DNA of 64,000 bases, from the NCBI GenBank assembly GCA_902702965.1, contig CACRXP010000748.1, positions 245,594-309,593 on the forward strand, written 5' to 3'. Below, piece by piece: positions 34,250-45,043 of the stretch. Position 1 is the first letter of the stretch, and each line of letters opens with the position of its first letter. This stretch comes from Spirometra erinaceieuropaei. Taxonomy: Eukaryota; Platyhelminthes; Cestoda; Diphyllobothriidea; Diphyllobothriidae. A program made the translations under genes and the position numbers. The notes below the pieces were generated by a model. That model searched no databases, was not told where the DNA came from, and worked only from the letters and a program-made list of their open reading frames with translations.

Positions 34250-37200
34250 ACCTGTAGGCGTAGAACATCGCTGGGGAAGTTCCGAAGGATTTATGGCAAT
34301 GTAATCCGGACAGAAACTTCTATTAGCTAAAATTTACGAACAACAGATTCGATGATAGGAGTTTGAGTTTTATTCGAACTGAAAATAATGGCATAGTTTT
34401 CTAGATTAGACCATAGGAAGGTCACATTCGTTTAAGGCATAGGAAATAATATTAAAAACCTTCATCAGTAAGGCATTATACTGCCACAGACGATACCTAT
34501 AAGTGCGCACTGTTCTGCCTAACTTTTGCACATTTAACGCAAGTTTAGCACTTGTAACTCTTCCAGATTTAAAAAGTGGCATTCTTAACCATGTGTTATT
34601 TATGCTCGAACGCCAAAAGTGTAATGCAAAAAGATGAAGAATATGTTTCACCGAGTGTGCAACGAAAAAAATGACCTTTTCAGAAATCGATGATGTTGAC
34701 CGCATAGTATAAGGGACGCCAGGGTGCCGTAGTCAAATCTTGGTTACACTACCTAAGCCATACTGTTTATGTATTTGTGAGAACTTGAGCATATATCGTA
34801 GCCTTTTCAAAAGTGAACAAGACCGTTTTAAAATCGTCAGTTCGAAATAACGTTCAGATACCAGATAACATTGTCCCGGAACAGCACTTTGCTCTGTAGA
34901 AAAGCATAAACGGATTGCTGATTGTGATGTGAACCTAGGCGAAAGCTACGATGCCGGCAGGCTCCGGAGTCTGGTGAATAATTGGCTACGGACTTGCCGC
35001 GAGGGCGCTATTTCAACGACCATAATACCCAAAATTTGACTGTGGGTGGTCTGTCTGAAGTCCGACTCTCCGGGAAATCTGGATCGCGAGGGTCAACTCT
35101 AGCCTCACCCTGAATCACACTGCCCATGTGACTATTCTGACAGAAATGGAGTGGTGAACGTCCCCCCGAAATAGGTGGATCAGGCACTGCTTGCATGGGA
35201 ACCAGTAAATGATCAAGTAGCCTATGTATGACTGAAATAACACCTCACTAACCCCTGTGGCGTTTTTATCTACGCGACAATACTAATAAGAGCTGACTTA
35301 AGGACCTTCCCGTTGCGATTGACCGATTGGTATCGAGGGTTGGAATGGTCGGACTGGGTCAGACGACACTTTAACCAGTCAAGTAATTTGAAGTCCTGAA
35401 ATTGATCCTTGATGCGACAATAATGGAAGAATGTTGGCTTCACAGACTAATGAAGTCAACATGCATCCTGTGCTGTCGGAAACATCTAATAACCTGGTAT
35501 TCAAATTAATGTTGTGGGGTCAGTAAGACCGACTGCATTGTAGTCAGCTCAGAGTTACAACGCTGGGTTAATGATATCAGCTCACCGCGTTGTGCCGAAA
35601 ACGGCAACACCCAGAGGTTAGATCATGTTCGCCGTCATAAACGCCTGTAAGTTCACAGCACCCAAGACGTCTGGTTCAAGAGGCCTTAAAGGAACAAAAT
35701 TACGAACATCTACTCCGACTAAGGATCTGGGGATACAAATCTGGTCTCGCCTTGCAACCCAAGTTGAGAAGGCAGTAGCAAATAATCATCATTGAAGTCT
35801 TCAGTCGTTGGAGCCGTCGCGAGGTTGCCAGATTCACCGAACGGCGACGCAACAGTTGAATCAGCTCAAAGACCTTACAGCTGTCTGCCCAGGCAGGTTT
35901 CACAATTATGATTCCTTACCGCCCATGACGGACTGAAATTAGGCGCCTACTGGGGCTGGAGCTTTTTTACCAGTTATTTGAAACAAGTCGACCGCAACCG
36001 TGTCTGGTGCCCGGATAAGGTCCGGTGGTGCCCATCAATGTGGAGCTATGATCGTCTGCTCCCCCTTTGCTGTGAAGCGCACGGTGGACGTCTTCGACAA
36101 CGACGGTCGAACTGTCATGATTGGCAATCCATTTGAAAGGACAGAAAATTCAGCAACCACTGGTCAGCAATAAGTTGTCTATTATCGGCCTAATAAATAC
36201 GCACGAGAAATAGAGTCAAGAGTGATTTGCGACTAACTGAAAACAAAACACCTTCCATGCCCAAGCAAACATATCTAAGCATGATGATGCGACCACTAAG
36301 AACAAGTTGGCAAAAACCTTCCTGAGCACATTAGTTGCCGAAATTCCGATTGTCGTTGATAAGCCGGTACACGATCATAACATCTTTCTGTTAAGTCTTG
36401 AGAATCCACTCCTTAGAGAGAAGAGACGTACTTGCGGGTTGAAGGCGCTAGTAGGAGATAAAGAAACCTAGAAGAGTTTGGAAACCCTATGTAAAACGAA
36501 CAGAAAGTCGCGATCGGTTTTTTCCGCCTTACCTTGAACGAAAGCCCAGAGTATTCGTATCACTGTTTTATACATTTCCTGTGGTGTATCGTCTACGGCT
36601 TGCTGTGAGCTAGTCGGCCCTCAATAAAAAATGGACTTCAGGCAGAACGCCGACTACAAGCGTACTAGTCTGGAAATTGAATTGCGCGTGGCTGTGACAA
36701 ACGTCTTAAATCCCAAGCGGCCGGGCTTTCTAAATAAAGTTAAAGAAGGTATCGGAATCTTAAATAGGGTGAAATGCCTGCGACAGGCGGGGCCTTATCG
36801 TATGGAAGCATCGAGTTTACGACAAATATTTGCCGCACTTTAACAAACAGTAAACTGTATTCGCTTCAAAAAGTGGGTCATATTTAAGTGATAGTAAGTA
36901 AAATGTGCTATGGCCAAAAACTTCATAAGAAAATCACACGTTTGAGAACAACGGCATGAGATGATTCTCTCATGAGAGCATGCATGCTCTAGTGAAAACT
37001 AATTATTGGTCGATGTACGTCACCAAAGACCATCAGGTCAGAAAACCAACAACTTTCTGGGGACAGAAAGGCGACTGCACAGTAGATGCAACTGGAAAAC
37101 TGTAAGAGACTCGAGTCCTCACTAATTATTCGTGTAGAGACGACAAGTATACGTAGAACGTGTTCGCGTTTAACAACAATCAAGTTATGCAATTAAGACC

Positions 37201-37320
37201 ATTTCATAGAGCAAGTTCCGCGTTTCACCATATTATTTTCATAAAATTGCTCGATATAATAAATAACTTTGGACGACAGTCGGTAGAATACCTAGAACGC
37301 ACCCCGGCGCGCAACAACCG
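34250..37320. other. No gene recognised; one R1 fragment
   Basis: Upstream of the PISD start. The R1 terminal box (gcgcacggtggacgtcttcg, then gacggtcgaactgtc) occurs at 36078-36118. The open frame 36631-36843 has no recognisable domain. A promoter for PISD presumably lies just above 34245 but no element is clear. Confidence 0.4.
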
Positions 37321-37322
37321 GG

Positions 37323-37540
37323 CCGTCCAACTCGCGTGGGGAATCTTGTGGGGTCGCTGGCACCCAGACGTTCCTGATTGGTCCTCAATGTCGGTTTGGT
37401 GATTAGGTTAATTTAGTACGTGCGTGCTCTTAGAATATTCCTGTTGTAGAGGGCGAAGACGCTGAGGATAGCACACACGACGTAGCATGAATTACAAGAG
37501 ACAACTCGCGAACTAAGACGAACTGAATAAGGTAGTCAGA
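37323..37540 (+). repeat. Direct repeat copy 1 (LTR-element leader)
   Basis: 218 bases, differing at one position from 38339-38556. Begins ccgtccaactcgcg and ends ggtagtcaga. In the second copy it directly follows an LTR, so it is probably the leader between LTR and gag. The left flank here is not an LTR. Confidence 0.85.
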
Positions 37541-37773
37541 GGAGGACACAGACCTTGCCGACTCGGGACCCAACCCGTCCCACGAATACAACGACCAACT
37601 AGTCGAACAGTATTTAGAAGTCCCCCCAGAAGGCGGTTACGCATCGGCTGAGGTATTCAGGGATGGACACCCGATAGCGAAGACTGTCGAAGTACCCCCA
37701 GATGGTGGACCCGCCATCAAACAAGATGATTCTGCTGAGGAAAGCAGACCCTTTTCGCAAGGGGGAGCAATGT
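37541..37773 (+). pseudogene. C-terminal fragment of Gypsy-type Pol with polypurine tract
   Basis: Open from about 37543 to TAG at 37771-37773. It reads through VEQYLEVPPEGGY and VEVPPDGGPA, ending RPFSQGGAM. The last codons overlap the purine-rich tract aagggggagcaa that immediately precedes the LTR, which is the usual arrangement at the 3' end of Ty3/Gypsy pol. No protease, RT, RNase H or integrase is present, so the element is defective. Confidence 0.65.
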
Positions 37774-38338
37774 AGGAAGTTCTAGAAGGCCCGACCACGT
37801 GCGTCCGCCATCTTGGCGAAGGTTCTAGAAAGCGCGCCCCTTAAGGGGCGCGCCCGCCGAACTTTTCCATATTTATACGCTAGGCACTTAGTCGCAATTT
37901 GGCTTCTCACGAAAAGTATGCATTTAATAAATTATTATAACGCTAAAATTAAGCAAGATAGCCCTGGCATAAGTTTGTTTAACTTTCCATCCTCGACCTA
38001 CCCTCAACCAATCAACAATGGCGGCCCCAACCTTGCGACTCCCTCCCTGGAAAAGCCCTAAATACGGGCGAAAATTAGGCCCCAACAACTCCCGTGGCCG
38101 GTCGCCGCTCTCCGGACGAGGAACCCCTGCCGCTCTCTCCGCTGGATCCCAGAGTTCCAAGCCGTCCTGTGGACAATCCTCCCAGATTTAGCTTATTTTT
38201 GTAATTAGGACTCTCCCCTTAGTTTCTTTTTGTACATAGGTCGTTCAGTAAAGCAGTGACTAGTCTGACTTATCCCTTTGGGCCTCGTTGACCACTCTTC
38301 TCACTAGACGGGATCGTTACCACAACGGGGACTTTACA
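37771..38338 (+). mobile_element. Gypsy-type LTR, 568 bp
   Basis: Begins TGTAGGAAGTTCTAGAAG right after the polypurine tract and ends ACGGGGACTTTACA, the canonical TG...CA. Contains two TTCTAGAA motifs near its start (37779-37786 and 37822-37829) and a 22-bp perfect GC-rich palindrome near 37834-37855. A possible TATA-like tract is at 37868-37876. Only one LTR copy is in the window. Confidence 0.7.
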
Positions 38339-38556
38339 CCGTCCAACTCGCGTGGGGAATCTTGTGGGGTCGCTGGCACCCAGACGTTCCTGATTGGTCC
38401 TCAATGTCGGTTTGGTGATTAGGTAAATTTAGTACGTGCGTGCTCTTAGAATATTCCTGTTGTAGAGGGCGAAGACGCTGAGGATAGCACACACGACGTA
38501 GCATGAATTACAAGAGACAACTCGCGAACTAAGACGAACTGAATAAGGTAGTCAGA
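38339..38556 (+). repeat. Direct repeat copy 2 (LTR-element leader)
   Basis: Follows the LTR end immediately and matches 37323-37540 at 217 of 218 positions. If the LTR is a 5' LTR, this is where the primer-binding site and leader should be. Sequence beyond 38556 is unrelated to the pol fragment. Confidence 0.85.
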
Positions 38557-38829
38557 CGCTCATTATTCGCACTAAGCAAGCAGGCAGAGGAAATGTACGT
38601 ATGTATGTTAGGTCGGCATACGTCGGCATATTTTAAGAGTAATAGGCAAAGCCTTTGAAAACGGCACATGCAATACCTAACTTTAAATAAATACGGAACT
38701 AAAGTGTTGTCAGTGGTATTTACACTTAACAGAATATTGCCTGTAAAGATGCAGGACGGAAACATGAGAGTACTCGGTTGTAGGTGATAACAGCAAAATG
38801 AGATGACAATTATCCTCATTAGCGGAAAC

Positions 38830-39240
38830 TGTATGCAAGACGTTGGTTTGGTAGAACAGAGCTTTTCTGCCCAGATAAGCTGTACTTTTCAAACAAATAT
38901 ACATCTAGTCTCCGTCTAAATGTCTCCGCGGAATTCGCCACTACCACGTCCAAGGGAATTACGTGAAAAGCACCGACGACTCGCTGCGAAAAAGACTACC
39001 TGCGAACATCCTGGCGAAATCGGGATGCTCTTAGTTTAACAGAGTTCCCGCACAGGTTTGTTGTTGTGGCCAGGGTGGAGAAATCTTCGGGGTCAAGGGT
39101 ACAGTCCCGGTTCCTCAAAATGAGATACGCCTGTATGAGATCTCATCTGATCTGCCTGTACTCGAAACAGTGACCGCGCGTTTCATACTTGGTTCGAAAT
39201 TTTTGACCTCGGAGTATTTCAATTTTATCGGGATTTCTAT
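38830..39240 (-). pseudogene. Non-LTR reverse transcriptase C-terminal remnant
   Basis: On the minus strand, pieces of the usual CR1/Jockey tail can be read: TTTNLCGNSVKLRASRFRQD, SFSQRVVGAF and VVVANSAETFRRRLD. Frames are broken by stops. It stands alone with no polymerase core. Confidence 0.6.
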
Positions 39241-39528
39241 CTACTGGACGTCCTAACGGCTCGTGGGTATTAAGAATCCGATTCGTCTTCGCGACAGATC
39301 TATCCTTGGAAACCTACACCAGGACTTGTGCGGGATCACCTATCTTCGTCCGGTCGCCTCTCTGCAACAGCACTGCGAAATCCCTAAAACCTACGAAAGG
39401 CTGAGTCGTTTACCTCATACCCTTCATTTGGTTGAAAATTCGTCTCACACCTTTAAGAAAACCGTCTGATACTTGTAAACTCAGTAATGTTATTCTGAGA
39501 AATAACATCAAAACACGCTGTAAAGTGT

Positions 39529-39603
39529 CCGCCCTGGGCAGGAGTCGAACCCGTGACGTCGATCGGCCAGAAAACCGCCACTACCACTAGGCCAGCGACT
39601 CGC
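39529..39603 (-). tRNA. tRNA-like sequence, probable SINE head or pseudogene
   Basis: The minus strand has a box A (TGGCCTAGTGGTAG) and box B (GGGTTCGACTCC) at normal tRNA spacing. The outer 7 bases pair only partly as an acceptor stem, and the anticodon arm is imperfect. A working tRNA is unlikely but pol III promoter activity is possible. Confidence 0.45.
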
Positions 39604-39739
39604 GCCAGTCTTGTCAACACAAATGATAGATCATGTATTACAAATGATGTTAATGACCGCAGTGTTGGAAGTTCTTATGTCAGACCAATGCCCGTCAAAC
39701 GGGCAAAATGTCTAGTGACGTTGGAGGGTAAGTCAAGTT

Positions 39740-40984
39740 GGTTTAAGTAAGTTTATTAAGAGAATTGGGCTTTCGCCCTTGAGCTCCCTATTCATATCGA
39801 TAAACAGAAATATAATCATCAATTACATCAGAAAATGCGGAAATTACAAAGTTAGCGGTAAGTGTGAGCCAGGTGCAAACTGCCGCCGCTAAAACAATCG
39901 TGATTATATGTACAGTAGATTCTCAGCAAATGGGCATCCAGTCCACACTTAAAGGACTCCACAGCTTTGGAAAGAACCCCCGCATCAGGGAGTCTGTTCC
40001 ATGCGCCAATGACCCTGTGGGAGTAGGCGTTCCGCCGAACTTCCGAATGAGCCAGCTTCCTCTGCAGTTTGAAGGGATGACCACGCAGACGGTCAGTCCC
40101 GGCCAATTCGAAGAATGCATCAAAGTCTAGGGCGCGCTCACGGCCTCTGACAATCCTGTAGGTTTGAGTGAGATCGCCGCGCAGTTGCCTGTAATTTAGA
40201 GGAAAGAGATTAAGTTCGGTCAGCCTGGTTTCGTAAGGCAGATGATGAGGATGCTTGACCATCTTCGTAGCCATCGCCTGTACTCTTTCCAGTCGTTGAT
40301 AATCTTTCTTCAACCACGGTCGCCAGGCCTGGACTGCATACTCTAAGTGAGACCGGACGAATGTCCCATAGGTTTTCCCGAACAGCTCTTTATCAATCTG
40401 CACATGTCCTCGCCTCAGCGCAAATAACACCCTTATCGCACTTTTTGCTGCCTTTTGACACTGTGATGATGGTTTCAGCGAGAAGGTCATTAGAACGCCC
40501 AGGTCCTCCTGTTCCACAACATTTGAAAGGGGCTGAATACCCAGGACGCATTGAAAGGAATCGTCCTTCTTACTGGTCATTTTGGTGCGGAGTCTCAGGA
40601 TCACACATTTGTCCACATTAAAATTAAGGAGCCAACGAGCTGACCAAGTGTTCAGGCGGTTGAGACTGTCTTGAAGCGCGTACCTGTCTGCGTCAGATCT
40701 GTTGGCTCTCCACTGCTTTAAATCGTCAGCAAACATGATGCCGCTGCATCCCAGGTCGACGACGCAGTCGTTAATGTAAACCATGAATAGCAACGGCCCT
40801 AAGACGGAGCCCTGGGGTACACCACTTAGAAAGGGAGTACGAGTTGAACTTGAGGCCTCAACGCACGCGGTTTGCGATCTCCCGGTAAGAAAATTTGTTA
40901 TCCATGTCAGCAGCCTTCCTCTTATACCAATTTCAGAAAATTTGTAGATAAGCGTTTGTGTGGGACTCTGTCGAACGCTTTCGA
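39740..40984 (-). pseudogene. Non-LTR element A, 3' half (RT core and C-terminus)
   Basis: Continuous frame from about 40940 to 39852 shows GRLLTWITNFLTGRSQT, SGVPQGSVLGPLLF, the catalytic MFADDLK, LNFNVDKC, EDLGV and the tail SHRVIGAWNRLPD. This order is typical of CR1/Jockey-clade polymerases. A frameshift near 40950 separates it from FDRVPH. The 5' part of the same element resumes at 43674, because element B is inserted between. Below 39852 lies a short 3' UTR with a gggcgaaagccc hairpin. Confidence 0.85.
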
Positions 40985-43673
40985 TTTAATTTAATAATAA
41001 ATTTATTTAATGCCAGTTTACAGGCATTGTCAAGGGAAGCGAGATAACACAAATCCGACCAGCAGTGAAAAAAACTCCTGAGCTAAAGGGATAAAAATAT
41101 AGTTGATGGTGGTTTTTATGGTTTGGAGGGCTCAGGAGAAAAAAACTGGTGGTGGTGGTGGTAGAATATCGAACGTCAAGAAGGGGGGGGGGGAGGTTGC
41201 ACGTTATCGGAGATTATCGGACGTCAAATTCCTTTCATGAAGTTGGGGATAGTCAAAGTAGAGGCGTTGAGGAACAGCTGGTGAGACCGGCCATAGTGTT
41301 CAGAGACCACAAACGCCATCGCTACGGAAGAGTCGATCAGTGAATTCAGCACCCAAAATTTGTGGGAGCTTTTTTGAATGCAAAAATCGAGTAATAGTTC
41401 TCTTAAATAAAGGATAATTTTGCAGCGTTTTCACACTCATGGGTAGTTTATTCCAAATAGCAATTGCATTTACAGAAAATAACCGACGATATTTAACAGT
41501 ACGTGCTAGAGGAAGAAATAAAAAGACCTCACGGTGACTGTTACGTCGTGGGTGGATATAATGTCTTAATGAGGTGAGTGGGTTTAATGTGTGATTATAT
41601 AAGAGTTTAAATAGCAAAAATAGTCCCTTTTGTAATCTACGGAGCCATAAGCGATCGAGGCCTGTAAACCGGCAACGTTCTTGGTAAGACAAATGCCGGT
41701 GTTCCGGGGTTAAAATTCTCTTGGTAAAAAAGTGTTGAACGGATTCTATTTTCTTTCGCTCAGCAGCACGCATGAGGCTAAATGAAAACGAACAGTATTC
41801 CAGATCAGGTCTAACGTACATGTTGTAAAAGCGCATTCTAATGTCCCTAGTTTTAAAATTTCGGAGGATAAACCCGGTCGTTCTACGTGCTTTGGAGACT
41901 ATCAAGGCACAGTGCTCCGAGAGATTGAGACTCTTGGAGTATGATACGCCCAGATCCTTAATAACCCCAGGCACATTTATGGCGTGACCTTCAATACTTA
42001 GTTGGGGATGGCGGTCGTCGTCAACCACCATGACTGAGCACTTATGCCAAGAAAGAGAAAGGCGCCATGTGCGGCACCACTGGTCGAAAGCCTGTAGATC
42101 GCTCTTTAGGAGCTCAAGCACAATGTCATGATCTGCCGGCTTATATCGATATGCAACTTTAAGATCATCGGCATACATGAAAGGCTTACCATTCTGAAAT
42201 AAATTGGGTACATCATTAACGAAAAGGCAAAATAAAAGCGGGCCGAGTACACTACCCTGAATGACTCCACTCCTCACACGTGTGGGGTTGGAGATGGTAT
42301 TGGAAATCTTAACTCGTTGTGTGCGAGTGTCCAAGTAAGAGGATATAAAATTCAAAAGGTTGCCACCTATTCCGAAAGAGGACAGTTTCAAGAGAAGAAG
42401 AGCATGGTCAACACGGTCAAAAGCCTTAGTGAAATCGAAATATACTGTGTAAAGTGCAAAACCATTGTCCCTAGATTGGAGAACATAGTCGAAGAAAGAG
42501 AGTTGACAGGTGTCACAAGATCGAGCTTTGAGGAATCCACGCTGAGCAGCACTCAGTAAGTTATTCGCTGTTAAGTGACACATCATCTTATCTTTGATTA
42601 ATGTCTCTAAGATCTTCGAAACTGCGGGGAGGGTGTTTATTGGCCGAAAATCATCAAATGATGTAGATTTGCCGTGCTTAGGAATGGGCAAAATGTGTGA
42701 TTCCTTCCACAAGGTAGGATTAGTTTCAGTTTCAAGAGCAAGATTAAATATCTTGCATAAGAGGGATGGGAAGATCGTGTTTGCATCGGCTTTTAAAATG
42801 CTTACTGGGACACCATCAGGGCCTGGACTATAAGATTGACGAAAACGCCGAATCGCAACAGTCACATCCCACAGAGTGAAAGTTATAGTTTCTAGAACTG
42901 CCCCAGTCAATGACTGGATGGTCGGAAGCGGAGTGGTCGAGTCTTCAATAAACGTTTTGGACAGGAAATCATTGAAGCTATCCGCGGTTAACTGGGCATC
43001 AACTATGGGATTTCCGAGATCGTCTCGAAGGATGGGATACTGCGTCTTTCTCTGAGTTCGTATTTTTCTAGAGAAAAGTTTCGAGACATTTAACGAATGG
43101 TTTTCGGTAAACTGGACCTCTTCGGCTAGCTGTTTTTCTTCAGACAATCTCTTAGCTCGATCAAAAATATCACAAATCAAGGGCAGAACAGAAACATCGT
43201 TCTGCAGTTGGAAGCGACGATAAAGTCTGCGCAATCTGCGACGAAAGGGTAAGGGTCGGAAAACCTCATCCCCAACTTTAATAATTTTCTTACGGGGGAC
43301 AAAACGAGAAATAAGCGGATCCAAAATTTCGTACAGATTTGCAGTGCAAACATTTACATCTGAACTAAGGAAGAACTCAGTCCAGTCGTAGGAATTAAGG
43401 TGTGTTAATAATTCGGTTGAGCGAGTTGATCGGAAATCGCGGAAAAAGTTATACTTTGGGGACGACATTTTGTCAGCCTAGAATTCCAACGTTGAAACAG
43501 CTATGTCATGGTCTGAGCCCCCGAGTGGGCCTAGGGATGACACTGACGATGTCATGCAGCCTCTACAGAAAAGTAGGTCAAGTATGCTTGAGCCTCGGGT
43601 GGGAAAATCGACAACCTGATTCCACATCCCGACATCCACAGCCTCAAGAATGTCATCGAAAATTCTGGGGCCT
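40985..43673 (-). mobile_element. Non-LTR element B, 5'-truncated, inserted into element A
   Basis: The element runs from partial endonuclease sequence (about 43670) through RT to an AT-rich 3' end (tttaatttaataataaattt on the plus strand). Both junctions fall inside the DFSKAFD codons of element A, so A can be read across when B is removed. The endonuclease tail reads PTRGSSILDLLF and LGGSDHDIAVSTLEF, then TAG. 5' truncation is the normal outcome of target-primed reverse transcription. No clear target duplication was found. Confidence 0.85.
41300..43468 (-). CDS. Reverse transcriptase ORF of element B (722 codons)
   Basis: Long intact frame with all polymerase motifs. GPDGVP is at residues 216-221, then FRPINTLP, QRGFLKARSC, FDFTKAFD (344-351), GVIQGSVLGPLLF (401-413), the catalytic MYADD (431-435), SWHKCSVM and KDLGVSYS. 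The C-terminus has LSYQERCRFTGL and AIWNKLP, as in the CR1/Jockey group. The ATG at 43468 is probably internal: the same frame upstream encodes the end of the endonuclease, cut off by one TAG just before it. Absence of other lesions points to a relatively recent insertion. Function would be retrotransposition; no host role is suggested. Confidence 0.85.
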   Translation of the reverse strand: MSSPKYNFFRDFRSTRSTELLTHLNSYDWTEFFLSSDVNVCTANLYEILDPLISRFVPRKKIIKVGDEVFRPLPFRRRLRRLYRRFQLQNDVSVLPLICDIFDRAKRLSEEKQLAEEVQFTENHSLNVSKLFSRKIRTQRKTQYPILRDDLGNPIVDAQLTADSFNDFLSKTFIEDSTTPLPTIQSLTGAVLETITFTLWDVTVAIRRFRQSYSPGPDGVPVSILKADANTIFPSLLCKIFNLALETETNPTLWKESHILPIPKHGKSTSFDDFRPINTLPAVSKILETLIKDKMMCHLTANNLLSAAQRGFLKARSCDTCQLSFFDYVLQSRDNGFALYTVYFDFTKAFDRVDHALLLLKLSSFGIGGNLLNFISSYLDTRTQRVKISNTISNPTRVRSGVIQGSVLGPLLFCLFVNDVPNLFQNGKPFMYADDLKVAYRYKPADHDIVLELLKSDLQAFDQWCRTWRLSLSWHKCSVMVVDDDRHPQLSIEGHAINVPGVIKDLGVSYSKSLNLSEHCALIVSKARRTTGFILRNFKTRDIRMRFYNMYVRPDLEYCSFSFSLMRAAERKKIESVQHFFTKRILTPEHRHLSYQERCRFTGLDRLWLRRLQKGLFLLFKLLYNHTLNPLTSLRHYIHPRRNSHREVFLFLPLARTVKYRRLFSVNAIAIWNKLPMSVKTLQNYPLFKRTITRFLHSKKLPQILGAEFTDRLFRSDGVCGL

Positions 43674-45004
43674 GAAGTCTGTAGATGACGTCGACCCTAC
43701 CATCCTCGTCCAGTGCGCGAGTCCACTGCTCCGTCGAGAGCAATAAACTGGAAAGGCACGAGCGGTTCTGTTTGAACCCGTGCTGCAGTTCTGAGAGTAA
43801 GTGGTCCTGCTTCAGGAACTTCCTTGTTCCTTTCTTAACTATGGCCTCCATTATTTTACAGCAGATGCAGGTTACACTAACGGGCCGGTAATTGTTAGCA
43901 TTAATGCGACCTCCGCCCTTGTATATCGGTAAGATATTTGCTATCTTCCATTCCGTTGGCAGCCTCCCTAATTCGAATGACGAGCGGAAGATGTGTGCCA
44001 GTGGTTTGGAGAGTTCAGTCGCCAATTCTTTCAAAAATTTGGCCGGTATATTGTCCGGACACGAGGACTTTGCTTCTTTGAGATATTGCAGCTCCCTTTC
44101 CACAACAGCTGTTGGGAAGAGTATGGAGTCAAGTACGGGACCAGCGGTCTCAACAGCATTGCTAGCACTGCGAAACTCTGTTTCTCTAGTGAAAACCGAG
44201 GCAGAATACTGTCCTAAGTGTTCGGCTTTCCCGCTGTTCTCAATGATTTCTGCACCATTATCATCCTTCAGCATTGCGACCAGGTCCTTATTTTTCAGCC
44301 TACTGTTAAGATAGTGAAAGAAAATCTTGGGCTTCTGTTCAGCCTGTCGGATAATTTTGGATTCATACTCCTTCCGTGCCTGACGGATACATTTTCGACT
44401 GCACTTTGTTGACGACGAAATTCTTCGAAATGCGCTGGTGACGCAGATGCCCTGAATATTTTCCAACTTTTGCTTTTCTGCCGTAGCTGCCTTTTTAGGT
44501 CCCTAGTTAACCAAACACGTCGACTAGTTGTTTTTGTACTTTAGGTGGACAACAATCCCGAATCAGATCGAGTGACATCGTCTTAAAAGATCTCCAGTCG
44601 TCCTCCAGATCTCCTCTGAGTAATTGGTCCCAATTCACGGACAGCAATTCGTACTTCATCGTGTTAAAATCTGCCTTCTAGGTATTAGATTGGTCCTCTG
44701 TTCTCTTCTGGCGTTGAGAGTCGAGCGAGTAATCCCATATTAGCATAGTATGGTCACTTTTCCAGAGAGGTGCATTGGAATACACTTCGTCGATATTAGA
44801 GAAATCTTTATTGAAAACTAGGTCTGGACAGTTCGCTCTCTGGTTCTCTCGAAATCTTGTTGGTACCTTCACATGTTGCGTCAGAGGGAGATCGAGTTTG
44901 AGTTCCAGTAGCTTATTGCTGAAAGAAGCTGGCCCGCCGTTACCTGCCATATGACCGTCACATACGACGTTGAAGTCTGTACCACATGCTTCGGACTCAT
45001 CCAT
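43674..45004 (-). pseudogene. Non-LTR element A, 5' half (endonuclease end and RT start)
   Basis: Two readable stretches: 45004-44678 carries the end of an AP-type endonuclease (VKVPTRFRENQRANCPDLVF, KSDHTMLIWDYS). 44466-43690 carries the RT N-terminal part (SCPDNIPAKFLKEL, NILPIYKGGG, NNYRPVSVT, LQHGFKQNRSC). Between them are frameshifts and stops. The frame ends at VDVIY, where element B interrupts it. Confidence 0.8.
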
Positions 45005-45043
45005 AAATTTTCGAAAATTGAGGGGTAGTTGAAAAGTCTAAAA

